Origin: Parvularcula sp964484475
GTDB taxonomy: Bacteria; Pseudomonadota; Alphaproteobacteria; Caulobacterales; Parvularculaceae
Reading direction: 5' to 3'
Length of the DNA: 20,623 bases
NCBI GenBank assembly: GCA_964484475.1
Contig: CAZAFU010000045.1
Span: forward strand, 1-20,623
The position numbers and the translations under genes are program-made. The notes under the pieces were generated by a model. The model saw nothing but the letters and a program-made list of their open reading frames with translations. It was not told where the DNA came from and made no database searches. Below, in pieces: positions 6,126-14,095 of this stretch (its first letter is position 1; the number at the start of each line of letters is the position of its first letter).

Positions 6126-7070
6126 TCAGTCGAACAGGCTCGAGACCGATTCCTCGTTCGCGATGCGGCGGATCGATTCCGCGAGCAGCTTGTCGACAGG
6201 GACAACCTCGATCTTCTTCGCCCCAGCGCGGCGGCCGTCATCGCCGATCGAGTCGGTAATCACGAGCTTGGAGAGGTGCTCGGAACCCTCGATCCGCTCG
6301 ACGGCCTTGCCCGAAAGGACCCCGTGGCTGACATAGGCCTCGACGGACCTGGCGCCCTGGCTGACCAGCGCGGTGGCGGCGTTCACCAGCGTGCCGCCCG
6401 AATCGGCAATGTCGTCGAAGAGGATGCAGTCCAGGCCCGATACGTCGCCGATGATGTTCATCACTTCCGAAACGCCGGCCCTTTCGCGGCGCTTGTCCAC
6501 GATGGCGAGAGGCAGGTCGCCGAGGCGTTTGGAGAGAGCCCTTGCCCGGACGACGCCGCCGACGTCAGGCGAGACGATGCAGAGATTGGAAAGGTCGTCC
6601 CGGCGCATCCGGCGGATATGTTCTTCCATGACCGGGGTCGCGTAGAGATTGTCCGTAGGGATGTCGAAGAAGCCCTGGATCTGGCCCGCGTGGAGATCCA
6701 TCGTCAGGACCCTGTCAGCACCGGCCGTGGTGATGAGATTGGCTGCCAGCTTGGCGGTGATCGGCGTCCGTGGACCCGCCTTGCGGTCCTGCCGGGCGTA
6801 GCCGAAATAGGGGATCACCGCCGTGATCCTGCTCGCCGAGGCCCGCGCCAGGGCGTCGATCACGATCAGAAGCTCCATCATGTGGTCATTGGCGGGGCTC
6901 GAGGTCGACTGGACCACGAAGACGTCTTCGCCCCGGACGTTCTCCTTGACCTCCACATGGACCTCGGAATCGGCGAAGCGCTGGATCACTGCGGAGGCGA
7001 TCGGGGTATCGAGCCTCTTGGCAATGGCTTCGGCGAGGGGACGATTCGAATTCCCCGTAAGGATCTTCAT
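6126..7070 (-). CDS. prs: Ribose-phosphate pyrophosphokinase (PRPP synthase)
   Basis: Converts ribose 5-phosphate and ATP to PRPP for purine, pyrimidine, NAD, His and Trp synthesis. It has 314 residues from the ATG at 7070, beginning MKILTGNSN as in relatives; the frame is open to 7121 but the added 17 residues are not family-like. Visible motifs are RFADSE (31-36), the flexible loop YFGYARQDRK (88-97), DLHAGQIQGFF (125-135) and the PRPP-binding loop FDDIADSGGT (218-227). The C-terminus ESVSSLFD is typical. A loose GGAG lies upstream. A class I enzyme is likely. It precedes the ABC-F gene, with which it may be cotranscribed. Confidence 0.96.
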   Translation of the reverse strand: MKILTGNSNRPLAEAIAKRLDTPIASAVIQRFADSEVHVEVKENVRGEDVFVVQSTSSPANDHMMELLIVIDALARASASRITAVIPYFGYARQDRKAGPRTPITAKLAANLITTAGADRVLTMDLHAGQIQGFFDIPTDNLYATPVMEEHIRRMRRDDLSNLCIVSPDVGGVVRARALSKRLGDLPLAIVDKRRERAGVSEVMNIIGDVSGLDCILFDDIADSGGTLVNAATALVSQGARSVEAYVSHGVLSGKAVERIEGSEHLSKLVITDSIGDDGRRAGAKKIEVVPVDKLLAESIRRIANEESVSSLFD

Positions 7071-7099
7071 GGGTGCTGATCTCCGGACGACGCCCGGGC

Positions 7100-7128
7100 G
7101 TTTGTGACTCTCCTGTGTCACGAGTCAA
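7100..7128 (-). promoter_or_regulatory. Possible prs promoter with a small palindrome
   Basis: On the minus strand TTGACT (7128-7123) is a good -35 box, but 17 bp on there is only ACAAAC (7105-7100), a poor -10. The interval contains the inverted repeat GTGAC/GTCAC (7104-7108 and 7117-7121), which could be an operator or coincidence. It lies in the 64-bp gap between pgeF and prs. Confidence 0.3.
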
Positions 7129-7134
7129 GAAAGC

Positions 7135-7893
7135 TCAGCGGGAGAGCGCGATCGCCGCTGCGTTGTGGCCGAAACGCTCCTTCCCGGCACGCCGCGCGGC
7201 CCGGTAGCTGAAATAGCGATCCTTCGCGGCCAGCGTATCGCCCCCCACGTCGTCGATATTCTCCGATGCAAGGCCCGCAGCCATCAAGCGATCCTGAACG
7301 AAGGCGGTATGGTCGTAGAGCCACTGCTCGTCATTGAAACGCTCGAAGTGGGCTTCGGCCTCGGGGTGGCTGGCAAGCACGAGGTCGCGCAGGTCGGCAC
7401 GCACCTCGAAACTCTCCCGACGAAGTGACGGGCCGATAACGGCCCTGACCGCTTGGCGCTTCGCACCCTGTTCTTCCATCAGGGCGACGGCCGATTCGAT
7501 GACCCCGCAAAGGCTGCCGCGCCATCCTGCGTGAACGGCCGCAACGACCTTTTCCGTTTCGAGGAGGATGGGTACGCAGTCCGCTGTCAGGACTGCCACC
7601 GCAAGCCCAGGGACGGTGGTCACGAGGGCGTCGGCCTCGGGGCGGTCGTCGTAGGCAAAGGGCTCTTCGACAAGATACGCCTTGGCGGAGTGGACCTGCC
7701 TTGCCGTAAGGAGCGTATCCGCGCCGATGGCGACAGTGATGCGGCGCCGGTTCTCCGCCACCGCGTGGCCGTCATCCCCCGAGGCGAGACTGGCGTTCAG
7801 GGTGTCGAATGGAGGCTTCGAGGCACCGCCCGCGCGCCCGAAAAAGCCGTGGGACGCACCCAGGAGGTTGCTCGTCTGCCGCGGCGGGTTCAT
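7135..7893 (-). CDS. pgeF: Peptidoglycan editing factor PgeF (YfiH/DUF152, laccase-domain)
   Basis: A 252-residue cytoplasmic zinc protein of the YfiH family. The three metal or active-site residues are in their motifs: H68 in QVHSAK, C106 in LTADCVP and H121 in VHAGWRG. In E. coli PgeF prevents L-Ser from replacing L-Ala in peptidoglycan precursors; relatives (FAMIN) act on purine nucleosides. The conserved 'IGPC' position of many homologues reads IGPS here, a tolerated variation. The start ATG (7893-7891) overlaps the midA stop as ATGA, so translation is likely coupled. It is third in lgt-midA-pgeF, an order I know from many alphaproteobacteria. Confidence 0.93.
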   Translation of the reverse strand: MNPPRQTSNLLGASHGFFGRAGGASKPPFDTLNASLASGDDGHAVAENRRRITVAIGADTLLTARQVHSAKAYLVEEPFAYDDRPEADALVTTVPGLAVAVLTADCVPILLETEKVVAAVHAGWRGSLCGVIESAVALMEEQGAKRQAVRAVIGPSLRRESFEVRADLRDLVLASHPEAEAHFERFNDEQWLYDHTAFVQDRLMAAGLASENIDDVGGDTLAAKDRYFSYRAARRAGKERFGHNAAAIALSR

Positions 7894-9011
7894 TCAAAGC
7901 CGGGCGGCGCGACGCTTCCCACGGGGGAAATAGCCATGACTTTGAAGAGGCTTCCCATGTCGCGGCGGTCGATCAGGCGTTCGGCCCCGCTGATCAGTTC
8001 CTCGCGTTTCGTCTCGTCGGGGAGGGCGCGGGTCAGGGCTTCGAGACGCAGGCGAAGCCCGAGCCGCTCGAGAAAGTCCGCCTGCCTCACCGGGCCGTCG
8101 ACGCGCATTTCCTCTTGCCTGGCGCGACGCGCGAGGGCCGCGAAATCGACATGGGCGGTCACGTCCGCCACGCCGGGTTGCGCGAGGACAGGCCAGTAGT
8201 GGTGGCCCTTGAGCGCCTGCAGGGTATCGCCGTAGCCTGACCGTCCGTGCCCGTAGTCGATCATCAGGGCGCGGCCCTTGTGATCCCTCAACCGGCCAGC
8301 GATTTCCGAGACGACCTCGCCGCCCGCCGAGCAGACTTCGAAGACATCCTCCGGTTTCGCTCCCCGCGGCATGCCGGGCATGTCGCCGAACAGGTCTTCG
8401 GACAGCACGAAGGCCAGCCGCCCATCCTCGGTGAGCCCGACCATGCGCTCCCGCCAGGGCTTCTCGTCCCGGGAAGCGGTCCTGACGAACTGCCTGATCG
8501 GCAGGCAGTCGAAGAACTCGTTGGCGACGAGCAACATCGGCATCGAGGGAACATCCTCGAGCTTGTCAGCCCAGGTGATCTGGGCGCCGCTCTGGTGCAG
8601 TGCCCGCTGCTGGGCGTAGCGCATGCGCCCGGAAGCCTCGATCATGTAGACCCGGACAGCCTCGAGGAATTTCGGACGGACTTTCGCGACCCGCAGGATG
8701 TCGGCCATGAGGGTGCCGCGCCCCGGCCCCAGTTCGACCAGGGTGAAAGCTGAGGGCGCGCCGATCTCCTCCCAGGCATGGACGAGCCAGCTTCCGATCA
8801 GCTCGCCGAAGATCTGCGAGATTTCGGGACTCGTCGTGAAATCCCCTTCGGCGCCGATCGCAGCCTTCGTGGCGTAATAGCCGTGCTGGGGGTGGATCAG
8901 CGCATCATTCATGAAATCGCCCACGCGGATGGGGCCATGGTCGCGGATGAGGCTGACCAGTCGCTCCTCAAGGGCGGTCGGTTCGGGCGTCTTTGCTGCT
9001 GCTTCCATCAT
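7890..9011 (-). CDS. midA: SAM-dependent methyltransferase MidA/NDUFAF7 family (DUF185)
   Basis: A 373-residue class I methyltransferase. The frame is open to 9713, but the upstream part overlaps lgt in another frame and is not protein-like. The ATG at 9011 overlaps the lgt TGA as ATGA and is the natural start, with a second ATG directly after it. Visible motifs are HPQHGYY (40-46), GDFTTSPEISQ (56-66), the SAM-binding ELGPGRGT (93-100) and ANEFFDCLP further on. The mitochondrial homologue NDUFAF7 dimethylates an arginine of complex I subunit NDUFS2; the bacterial substrate is not established. It is coupled at both ends to lgt and pgeF. Confidence 0.93.
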   Translation of the reverse strand: MMEAAAKTPEPTALEERLVSLIRDHGPIRVGDFMNDALIHPQHGYYATKAAIGAEGDFTTSPEISQIFGELIGSWLVHAWEEIGAPSAFTLVELGPGRGTLMADILRVAKVRPKFLEAVRVYMIEASGRMRYAQQRALHQSGAQITWADKLEDVPSMPMLLVANEFFDCLPIRQFVRTASRDEKPWRERMVGLTEDGRLAFVLSEDLFGDMPGMPRGAKPEDVFEVCSAGGEVVSEIAGRLRDHKGRALMIDYGHGRSGYGDTLQALKGHHYWPVLAQPGVADVTAHVDFAALARRARQEEMRVDGPVRQADFLERLGLRLRLEALTRALPDETKREELISGAERLIDRRDMGSLFKVMAISPVGSVAPPGFE

Positions 9012-9922
9012 GTCGATCCTGCCCTGGAGCCGCCCAAGGAAGGGTGAACGCGCGCGAAGAGAAAGAGGCCGAGTGCAATCATCGGTAACGAGAGAAGCAT
9101 GCCACGGGTGAGGAAGCCAAGAGTGGCGGCGTAGGTGTCGGGTTCCCTGAAGAATTCGACGAAGAAGCGGGCCGCACCATAGCCGGCGAGGAAGAGCCCC
9201 GTCGCTGCTCCCCTGAAACGCAGGATCCTGAACCGTGTGACGGCGATCCTGAGGATGATGAAGAGAACGATGCCTTCGAGGACGGCCTCGTAGAGCTGGC
9301 TCGGATGGCGCGGTTCGGCATTTGCGCCGTAGATCCAGCGGCCTGCGGTCTGGTCGAAATAGTCGGGAAATCTCATGCCGAGCGGGCTGTCGGTGACGCG
9401 GCCGTAGAGCTCGGCATTGATGAAGTTGGCGAGCCGTCCGAAAAAGAGCCCGATCGGCGCCGCGCAGGCGAGGAGGTCGCCGATCCTGAGGGCGTCCGTC
9501 CCCCGCTTGCGTGCGAAAACCAAGGTGACGATGGCCACCCCGATCAGGCCACCGTGGAAGGACATGCCGCCCTGCCAGACCGCCAGCGCCGGGGGGACCG
9601 GCAGTCGGCCCAGAAGCAGGGGCCATTCCCCGATCGGCGCGACAAAGAGTTCGGGCCGGTAGAACAGCAGGAAACCGAGCCGTCCTCCCAGAATGACGCC
9701 GAGGATGACCCATGTGATGAAATCATCGAGCAGCCCCTTGTCGAGGGGCGGTTGTGCGGGGTTCCTGATCGATCCGCGCCCGTTCCAGAGCACAGGCTGG
9801 CCGATCAGGCGCGCGACGTAGAGCCAGCCGAGCGCGATGCCGGCGAGATAGGCGAGGGCATACCAGCGGATGGGAAGCGGTCCCAGATGGAAGAAGACCG
9901 GGTCAATCTCGGGAAAATTCAT
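9008..9922 (-). CDS. lgt: Prolipoprotein diacylglyceryl transferase
   Basis: An integral inner-membrane enzyme that moves diacylglyceryl from phosphatidylglycerol to the lipobox Cys of prolipoproteins. The protein has 304 residues and about seven hydrophobic segments. Signature motifs are SFHGGLIG with H123, FGRLANFINAELYGR (161-175) with R163 and E171, and PRHPSQLYE (204-212) with R205. The N-terminus LGPLPIRWYALAYL is also typical. The ATG at 9922 is preceded by AAAGGG about 5 nt upstream. It is first in the operon with midA and pgeF, and divergent from ubiK across a 176-bp intergenic region. Confidence 0.97.
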   Translation of the reverse strand: MNFPEIDPVFFHLGPLPIRWYALAYLAGIALGWLYVARLIGQPVLWNGRGSIRNPAQPPLDKGLLDDFITWVILGVILGGRLGFLLFYRPELFVAPIGEWPLLLGRLPVPPALAVWQGGMSFHGGLIGVAIVTLVFARKRGTDALRIGDLLACAAPIGLFFGRLANFINAELYGRVTDSPLGMRFPDYFDQTAGRWIYGANAEPRHPSQLYEAVLEGIVLFIILRIAVTRFRILRFRGAATGLFLAGYGAARFFVEFFREPDTYAATLGFLTRGMLLSLPMIALGLFLFARVHPSLGGSRAGST

Positions 9923-10030
9923 GCCCGCCCTTTAGAGGAGTCGGACAGGCAGACCTAGCGGGCGTGAAGGGATCCGGGCGTTTTCTTCAGGCTTCCCATA
10001 GAAAAGGTCACATCCAGCAGCCTTGTGGAG

Positions 10031-10060
10031 TTGGGGTACCGGGCTCACAGGTGCTATTCT
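10031..10060 (+). promoter_or_regulatory. Possible ubiK promoter
   Basis: TTGGGG (10031-10036) and TATTCT (10055-10060) with an 18-bp spacer would start transcription near 10067, giving a leader of about 32 nt that contains the GGAAGCGAGG ribosome-binding region (10082-10091). It could also serve the DUF1800/DUF1501 genes downstream. Confidence 0.4.
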
Positions 10061-10098
10061 CATGAGCCGAGAAGCGGCGAAGGAAGCGAGGTTCTCCC

Positions 10099-10335
10099 GT
10101 GCAAACCAAGTCCCCCCTGTTCGACGGTGTCGCCAAGGTCATCGCGGAGGCTGCAGGGACCGCAGAGGGCGTGAGGCGCGAAGCCGAGACCGTCATCAAC
10201 AGCCAGTTGCAGCGCTTCCTCGCCGACATGGACCTCGTCCCGCGGGAGGAGTTCGAAATTCTCGAGGACCGGGTGAAAGCGCTCGAAGCGGAAATCGCCG
10301 CGCTGCGGGCCGATACCGGCGCGAAAGCCGACTAG
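10099..10335 (+). CDS. ubiK: Accessory factor UbiK family protein (BMFP/YqiC)
   Basis: A 78-residue protein, normal size for UbiK/YqiC. The N-terminal half begins QTKSPLFDGVAKVIAEAAG and carries an amphipathic helix. The C-terminal half is a heptad coiled coil (about 50-73, EEFEILEDRVKALEAEIAAL), and the conserved 'LVPREEF' joins them. UbiK supports aerobic ubiquinone synthesis, binding UbiJ and lipids in E. coli; relatives have membrane-fusogenic activity. The GTG start has GAGG (10088-10091) at 7 nt. It is divergent from lgt and only 10 bp upstream of the DUF1800 gene. Confidence 0.88.
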   Translation: MQTKSPLFDGVAKVIAEAAGTAEGVRREAETVINSQLQRFLADMDLVPREEFEILEDRVKALEAEIAALRADTGAKAD

Positions 10336-10345
10336 GACAGCACCC

Positions 10346-12001
10346 ATGCGAAGCTGGAAGGCGAGACGGGACGGGTTGACGCGATGGTGGGTCGTCCTTG
10401 CCATCGGACTTCTGGGTTTCGGTATTGCCGAGGCTGAAGAGCGCCCCTCGAGGACCGAGGCCGTGCGCTTTCTCGTGCAGGCCAGCTATGGCCCGACCGA
10501 GGACAGCATCGCGGAAGTCCAGCGGCTCGGTTACCAGGGCTGGCTCGAAAAGCAGTTCGAGACAAAGGGCATCTCCGCCGTCGGCCGGATGGTGATGCAC
10601 GAACGGGCCGGCGGAAAGACCGGGGGGAGGGATCTCCAGCACCTTTTCTGGGAACGCGCCCTTTACGGCGAGGACCAGCTTCGCTGGCGGATGACCTTCG
10701 CTTTGTCGCAGATCGTCGTCGTTTCGAACAAGGGGCTGTTCCGGGACAATGACACGGCCGCCGGATATGTCGATATCCTCCAGAAACAGGCTTTCGGGAA
10801 CTACTGCGATCTCATTCACGAGGTGACGTACTCGCCGGCGATGGCGGTCTACCTGACCTACCTCAAGAACGAGAAGGCGAACGACGAAACCGGTTTCGAG
10901 CCGGACGAGAATTACGCCCGTGAGATCATGCAGCTTTTCACCATCGGGCTGGAAGAGCTGAACCTCGACGGCACTCCGACCGGCAAGCCGACCTACTCCA
11001 ACGATGATGTCTCCGGCCTCGCAGCCGTCTTCACCGGGCTCGCGCCCATGGGCGGCAAGTTCAGGTCGGCGAAGCTCAACGACAACAACCGGTTCCGGCC
11101 CCTGGCGGGTTACAACGACTACCACGAGGGCGGCCGCAAGGAATTCCTCGGCACCGTGATCAATCACGGCGCCTATCCTGAAAGGAGTATCGAGAAAGCG
11201 CTCGACCACCTTCTTTCGCATCGGAACGTTGCGCCTTTTGTCAGCAAGCAACTGATCCAGCGCTTCGTCACGAGCAATCCGTCACCTGCCTATGTCGAGC
11301 GGGTCGCAAGGGTCTTCAATCGGGGCGAGTACAGAATGCCCGATGGTACGAAAGTCGGTGAAGCCAGGCGCTGCGACCTCAAGGCGACGCTCGCCGCCGT
11401 CCTTCTCGACCCGGAGGCGCGCGACGAGAGCCTCGCCGCCAATCCGAATTTCGGTAAGGTGCGCGAGCCGGTCCTCAGGAACGCGCATTTTCTCCGATCG
11501 GTTGCCGAACCGCGGCCGATCTCCTGGGAAGGCAGGTTGATCGAGCCGAAGCCCCTGCGAGTTCGAGGCCCTTCGAACCCTCAGGAGCCTTTCTCGTCAC
11601 CCTCGGTCTTCAATTTCTACCGCCCGGGATATACCCCCTCCGGCACCGAAGCGGGCGACCAGGGAATGGTCGCGCCTGAATTCCAGATCCTCACCGCAGA
11701 GCGGGCCTTGGAGTTCATGGACTGGATTGCGGGAACTGTCGCGCCGAGACGAACCGGAGACTTCTTCGAGCCGCGCTCGGATTGGCTCCGGAGCCTTGCG
11801 CGGGAACCGACATCCTTTGTCGATTACCTCGACGAGACCCTGCTCTACGGATCGATGACCGAGGCCGACCGCACACGGATGATTACCGCCCTGGAGGAAA
11901 TCGAGGTCTCCGGGAGACGGCAGGAACACAAGCTCGATAGCCGGGTCAAGATCGGTTTCATCATGGCGATGACGACCCCTGAATATCTGGTGCAGCGATG
12001 A
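10346..12001 (+). CDS. DUF1800 family exported protein
   Basis: A 551-residue protein with a Sec-type signal: basic n-region (RSWKARR), hydrophobic WWVVLAIGLLGFGI and a likely cleavage after AEA (about residue 30). DUF1800 features are AVRFLVQASYGPTEDSIAEV near residues 39-58, the central NYAREIMQLFTIGLEELN, the 'DVSGLAAVFTGL' segment, and HRNVAPFVSKQLIQRFV. The C-terminal part has VFNFYRPGYTP and ends MTTPEYLVQR, typical of the family. Function is unknown. It overlaps the following DUF1501 gene by ATGA, and such pairs recur in many bacteria. The 10-bp gap after ubiK allows cotranscription; only a weak AGGA precedes the ATG. Confidence 0.9.
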   Translation: MRSWKARRDGLTRWWVVLAIGLLGFGIAEAEERPSRTEAVRFLVQASYGPTEDSIAEVQRLGYQGWLEKQFETKGISAVGRMVMHERAGGKTGGRDLQHLFWERALYGEDQLRWRMTFALSQIVVVSNKGLFRDNDTAAGYVDILQKQAFGNYCDLIHEVTYSPAMAVYLTYLKNEKANDETGFEPDENYAREIMQLFTIGLEELNLDGTPTGKPTYSNDDVSGLAAVFTGLAPMGGKFRSAKLNDNNRFRPLAGYNDYHEGGRKEFLGTVINHGAYPERSIEKALDHLLSHRNVAPFVSKQLIQRFVTSNPSPAYVERVARVFNRGEYRMPDGTKVGEARRCDLKATLAAVLLDPEARDESLAANPNFGKVREPVLRNAHFLRSVAEPRPISWEGRLIEPKPLRVRGPSNPQEPFSSPSVFNFYRPGYTPSGTEAGDQGMVAPEFQILTAERALEFMDWIAGTVAPRRTGDFFEPRSDWLRSLAREPTSFVDYLDETLLYGSMTEADRTRMITALEEIEVSGRRQEHKLDSRVKIGFIMAMTTPEYLVQR

Positions 12002-13353
12002 CCGACGACATTTCCCGCCGGGGCTTTCTCGCGACATCCGCGGCGCTCGCCGGGACGATCGCGCTGCCGGGCCACGGCCTTGCCGCCCAGGGCGGCGGCG
12101 GGGACTACCGGGCGCTGGTCGCGGTGATGATGCGCGGCGGGCTCGATGCCCATGATTGCCTGATCCCCACCGACCCCGCAGGCTATGGCGACTGGGCCAA
12201 GGCCAGGGCTGCGATCCTCGACGGCGGTGCTCCCAACCGGGACCGGGCCTCGCTCCTTCCGCTCGAAGGGCTTGGCCAGTCCTTCGGCTTCGCACCCGAA
12301 CTCGAAGCCCTCATGCCCTATTTCAACGACGGGCGCCTCGCCATCGTTCCGAATATCGGTCCCCTGGTCGAGCCCACCGACGCCCGGTCATTATCCGGGA
12401 ACCGCAAGCGACTCCTGCCGCCGAGGATCGGAAGCCACAACGACCAGCAGTCCGTATGGGAAGGGCTGAGCGCCGAAGGCGCGCGCTGGGGCTGGGGAGG
12501 GCGGATCATTGACGCTGTTGCGCCGAACGAGCGGTTCGCGGCCATACCGATCGATCAGAACGCTCTTTTCACTTACGGCCGGGACTCGCGGCCCGTCGTG
12601 GTGGGCGCGGGCAAGGTCAAGCCACCTCTGGGCGCGTCCGACAAGCTCTACGGCTCCAAGGTGCTGCCGCAGCTCCTCCGGGAGCACCTGTCAAGCGGAG
12701 CTGTGGGCCGCACCAACATTCTGGCCCGCGACATCGCGCAGTTCCAGCAAAGGGCTCTCGACGACTACATGATGCTCAGTGAGCTTCTGAAGGATGACGA
12801 GACGGGTTCGAACGTCCGGATCGAAGGCAACGGCCTTTCCCAGGAACTCTCCGCGGTGGCTTCGCTGATCGCTAATCGCGGGGCCCTCGGTGCGAGGCGT
12901 CAGGTGTTCTTCGTCCAGGCTTCCGGGACGTTCGATACCCACGCCCGCCAGATGAACATCCTCCCGGGCCAGCAGACCCAGATCGCCACCGCCCTCGCAC
13001 GCTTTCAGGAAGCTCTCGACACCATGGGCCTCGGCGAGCAGGTGACGACCTTCACCATGTCCGATTTTGGAAGGACGCTGGTCTCGAACCGGTCGGGCAC
13101 CGATCACGGCTGGGGCGGGCACAGCTATGTGCTTGGCGGCGCGGTCAGGGGCGGCAGGGCCGTAGGCACGATCCCCCCTTCTGCCACCGGGCATGACCAT
13201 GACTACCGCCGCGGCTCGCTCATTCCGCAGTTTGCGATCGAGCAGATGGGCGCCGACCTTGCGCGGTGGATGGGCGTAGCGGAAGCGGACCTCGATGCCA
13301 TCTTCCCGCAGCTCGGCCGCTTCGACCGGCACGGAGTGTCGTTGTTCGGATAA
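11998..13353 (+). CDS. DUF1501 family protein with Tat signal
   Basis: A 451-residue protein whose ATG overlaps the DUF1800 stop (ATGA). The N-terminus SRRGFLATSAALAGTIALPG (6-25) is a twin-arginine signal, so the folded protein is probably exported by Tat. DUF1501 marks follow: LVAVMMRGGLDAHD (40-53), GTFDTHARQ and TFTMSDFGRT, then GTDHGWGGHSYVLGG. These Asp/His clusters resemble the metal sites of the alkaline phosphatase/sulfatase superfamily, to which DUF1501 is related. Substrate unknown. With DUF1800 it forms an exported two-gene unit; one partner uses Sec and the other Tat. Confidence 0.92.
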   Translation: MTDDISRRGFLATSAALAGTIALPGHGLAAQGGGGDYRALVAVMMRGGLDAHDCLIPTDPAGYGDWAKARAAILDGGAPNRDRASLLPLEGLGQSFGFAPELEALMPYFNDGRLAIVPNIGPLVEPTDARSLSGNRKRLLPPRIGSHNDQQSVWEGLSAEGARWGWGGRIIDAVAPNERFAAIPIDQNALFTYGRDSRPVVVGAGKVKPPLGASDKLYGSKVLPQLLREHLSSGAVGRTNILARDIAQFQQRALDDYMMLSELLKDDETGSNVRIEGNGLSQELSAVASLIANRGALGARRQVFFVQASGTFDTHARQMNILPGQQTQIATALARFQEALDTMGLGEQVTTFTMSDFGRTLVSNRSGTDHGWGGHSYVLGGAVRGGRAVGTIPPSATGHDHDYRRGSLIPQFAIEQMGADLARWMGVAEADLDAIFPQLGRFDRHGVSLFG

Positions 13354-13390
13354 CCCGGGGGAGTTTTCCCGATCCGGCGACAGATTGATT

Positions 13391-13412
13391 CAACGTCCGA
13401 TTCGGACCGTTG
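13391..13412 (+). other. Hairpin downstream of the DUF1501 gene
   Basis: CAACGTCCG (13391-13399) pairs with CGGACCGTTG (13403-13412), a 9-bp stem with one bulged C and a 3-base loop. It lies 38 bp after the stop. No T-tract follows (GCGGAAAAG), so it is at best a weak or factor-dependent terminator. Confidence 0.4.
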
Positions 13413-13458
13413 CGGAAAAGACTCACATCGTCCCGGCCCGAAGCGAATCGCTTATTTT

Positions 13459-13473
13459 CAACATGTTGTTAAC
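13459..13473. promoter_or_regulatory. Palindromic AT-rich site upstream of ybjN (possible operator)
   Basis: CAACATGTTG (13459-13468) is a perfect 10-bp palindrome overlapping a second one, GTTAAC (13468-13473), inside an unusually AT-rich patch (13451-13475) of otherwise GC-rich DNA. It could be a regulator-binding site for the ybjN promoter. No known operator is recognised. Confidence 0.3.
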
Positions 13474-13516
13474 TTCCGGAGCCGGGCAGGTTGGCGACAT
13501 CTTCGATTCAACCCCT

Positions 13517-13554
13517 TATATCAGGGCTCGCGCGGCGGGTTTCCGCCGCGTTTT
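13517..13554 (+). promoter_or_regulatory. Possible ybjN promoter and terminator-like leader hairpin
   Basis: TATATC (13517-13522) is a plausible -10, with TTGGCG (13491-13496) as a too-distant -35 (20 bp). Directly after it CGCGGCGG (13531-13538) pairs perfectly with CCGCCGCG (13543-13550) around GTTT, and TTTT follows (13551-13554). The structure lies before the GGAGAA (13560-13565) and ATG of ybjN. It could attenuate transcription, or cap and stabilise the 5' end of the mRNA. Confidence 0.4.
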
Positions 13555-13572
13555 GATTCGGAGAACGTCTTT

Positions 13573-14076
13573 ATGCCGCTTACCTACGCGCACATCTCGC
13601 CGGAACGGACCGACCCGATCGACATGATCGAAAGTCTGGCCCGTGCCTCGGACATGGAGGCGCAACGGGTCGACGAAACCGAAGTGCATATCTCGCTGGC
13701 TGGTTCCTGGCGCGACATCTCTCTCTTCTTCGCCTGGCGGGAGGAGGCGCAGGTGCTCCAGATCGGCGCGCCCCTCGAGATCCGTGTCCCGCCCGCGCGG
13801 AAGACAGAAGTCCTCAAGCTCATCGCGCTGATCAATGAACGTCTCTGGCTCGGCCATTTCGATCTCTGGGCTGAGGATAATGGTATCGTCTACCGCAACG
13901 GCGCGGTCCTTTGCGAAGAGCAGGGGATGACACCTCGCCAGGCGGAAACCATCCTGCGCGGCGCGATGGATGCCTTCGAGCAGTTCTACCCTGCCTTCAA
14001 TTATGTCGTCTGGGCCGGTCAGTCGGCGGAGGATGCGCTGGCGGGAACGATGCTGGAGCCGATGGGAAGCGCCTGA
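13573..14076 (+). CDS. YbjN domain-containing protein
   Basis: A 167-residue cytoplasmic protein with GGAGAA 7 nt before the ATG. The fold pattern matches the YbjN/type III chaperone-like family: DPIDMIESLA, then alternating strands (EVHISLAGSW, ISLFFAWREE, VLQIGAPLEIRVP), the helix KTEVLKLIALINERLWLGHFDLW and a C-terminal helix AFEQFYPAFNYVVWAG. The segment INERLWLGHFDLW is characteristic of the alphaproteobacterial members. In those genomes the gene commonly sits directly upstream of proC; here an inverted yhhQ intervenes. E. coli YbjN affects motility and stress responses when overexpressed, but the molecular role is unknown. Confidence 0.88.
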   Translation: MPLTYAHISPERTDPIDMIESLARASDMEAQRVDETEVHISLAGSWRDISLFFAWREEAQVLQIGAPLEIRVPPARKTEVLKLIALINERLWLGHFDLWAEDNGIVYRNGAVLCEEQGMTPRQAETILRGAMDAFEQFYPAFNYVVWAGQSAEDALAGTMLEPMGSA

Positions 14077-14095
14077 CGGTCACGAAGCGAAGATT

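Noticed and set aside
9012..9713. N-terminal extension of the midA frame into lgt
   Set aside because: The extra 234 residues are Arg/Pro-rich and overlap lgt in another frame. The ATGA overlap at 9011 gives the natural start.
10062..10379. ATG at 10062 opening a frame over ubiK
   Set aside because: It runs in a different frame, giving an Arg-rich product. The ubiK frame with GTG at 10099 has a good Shine-Dalgarno and the family sequence.
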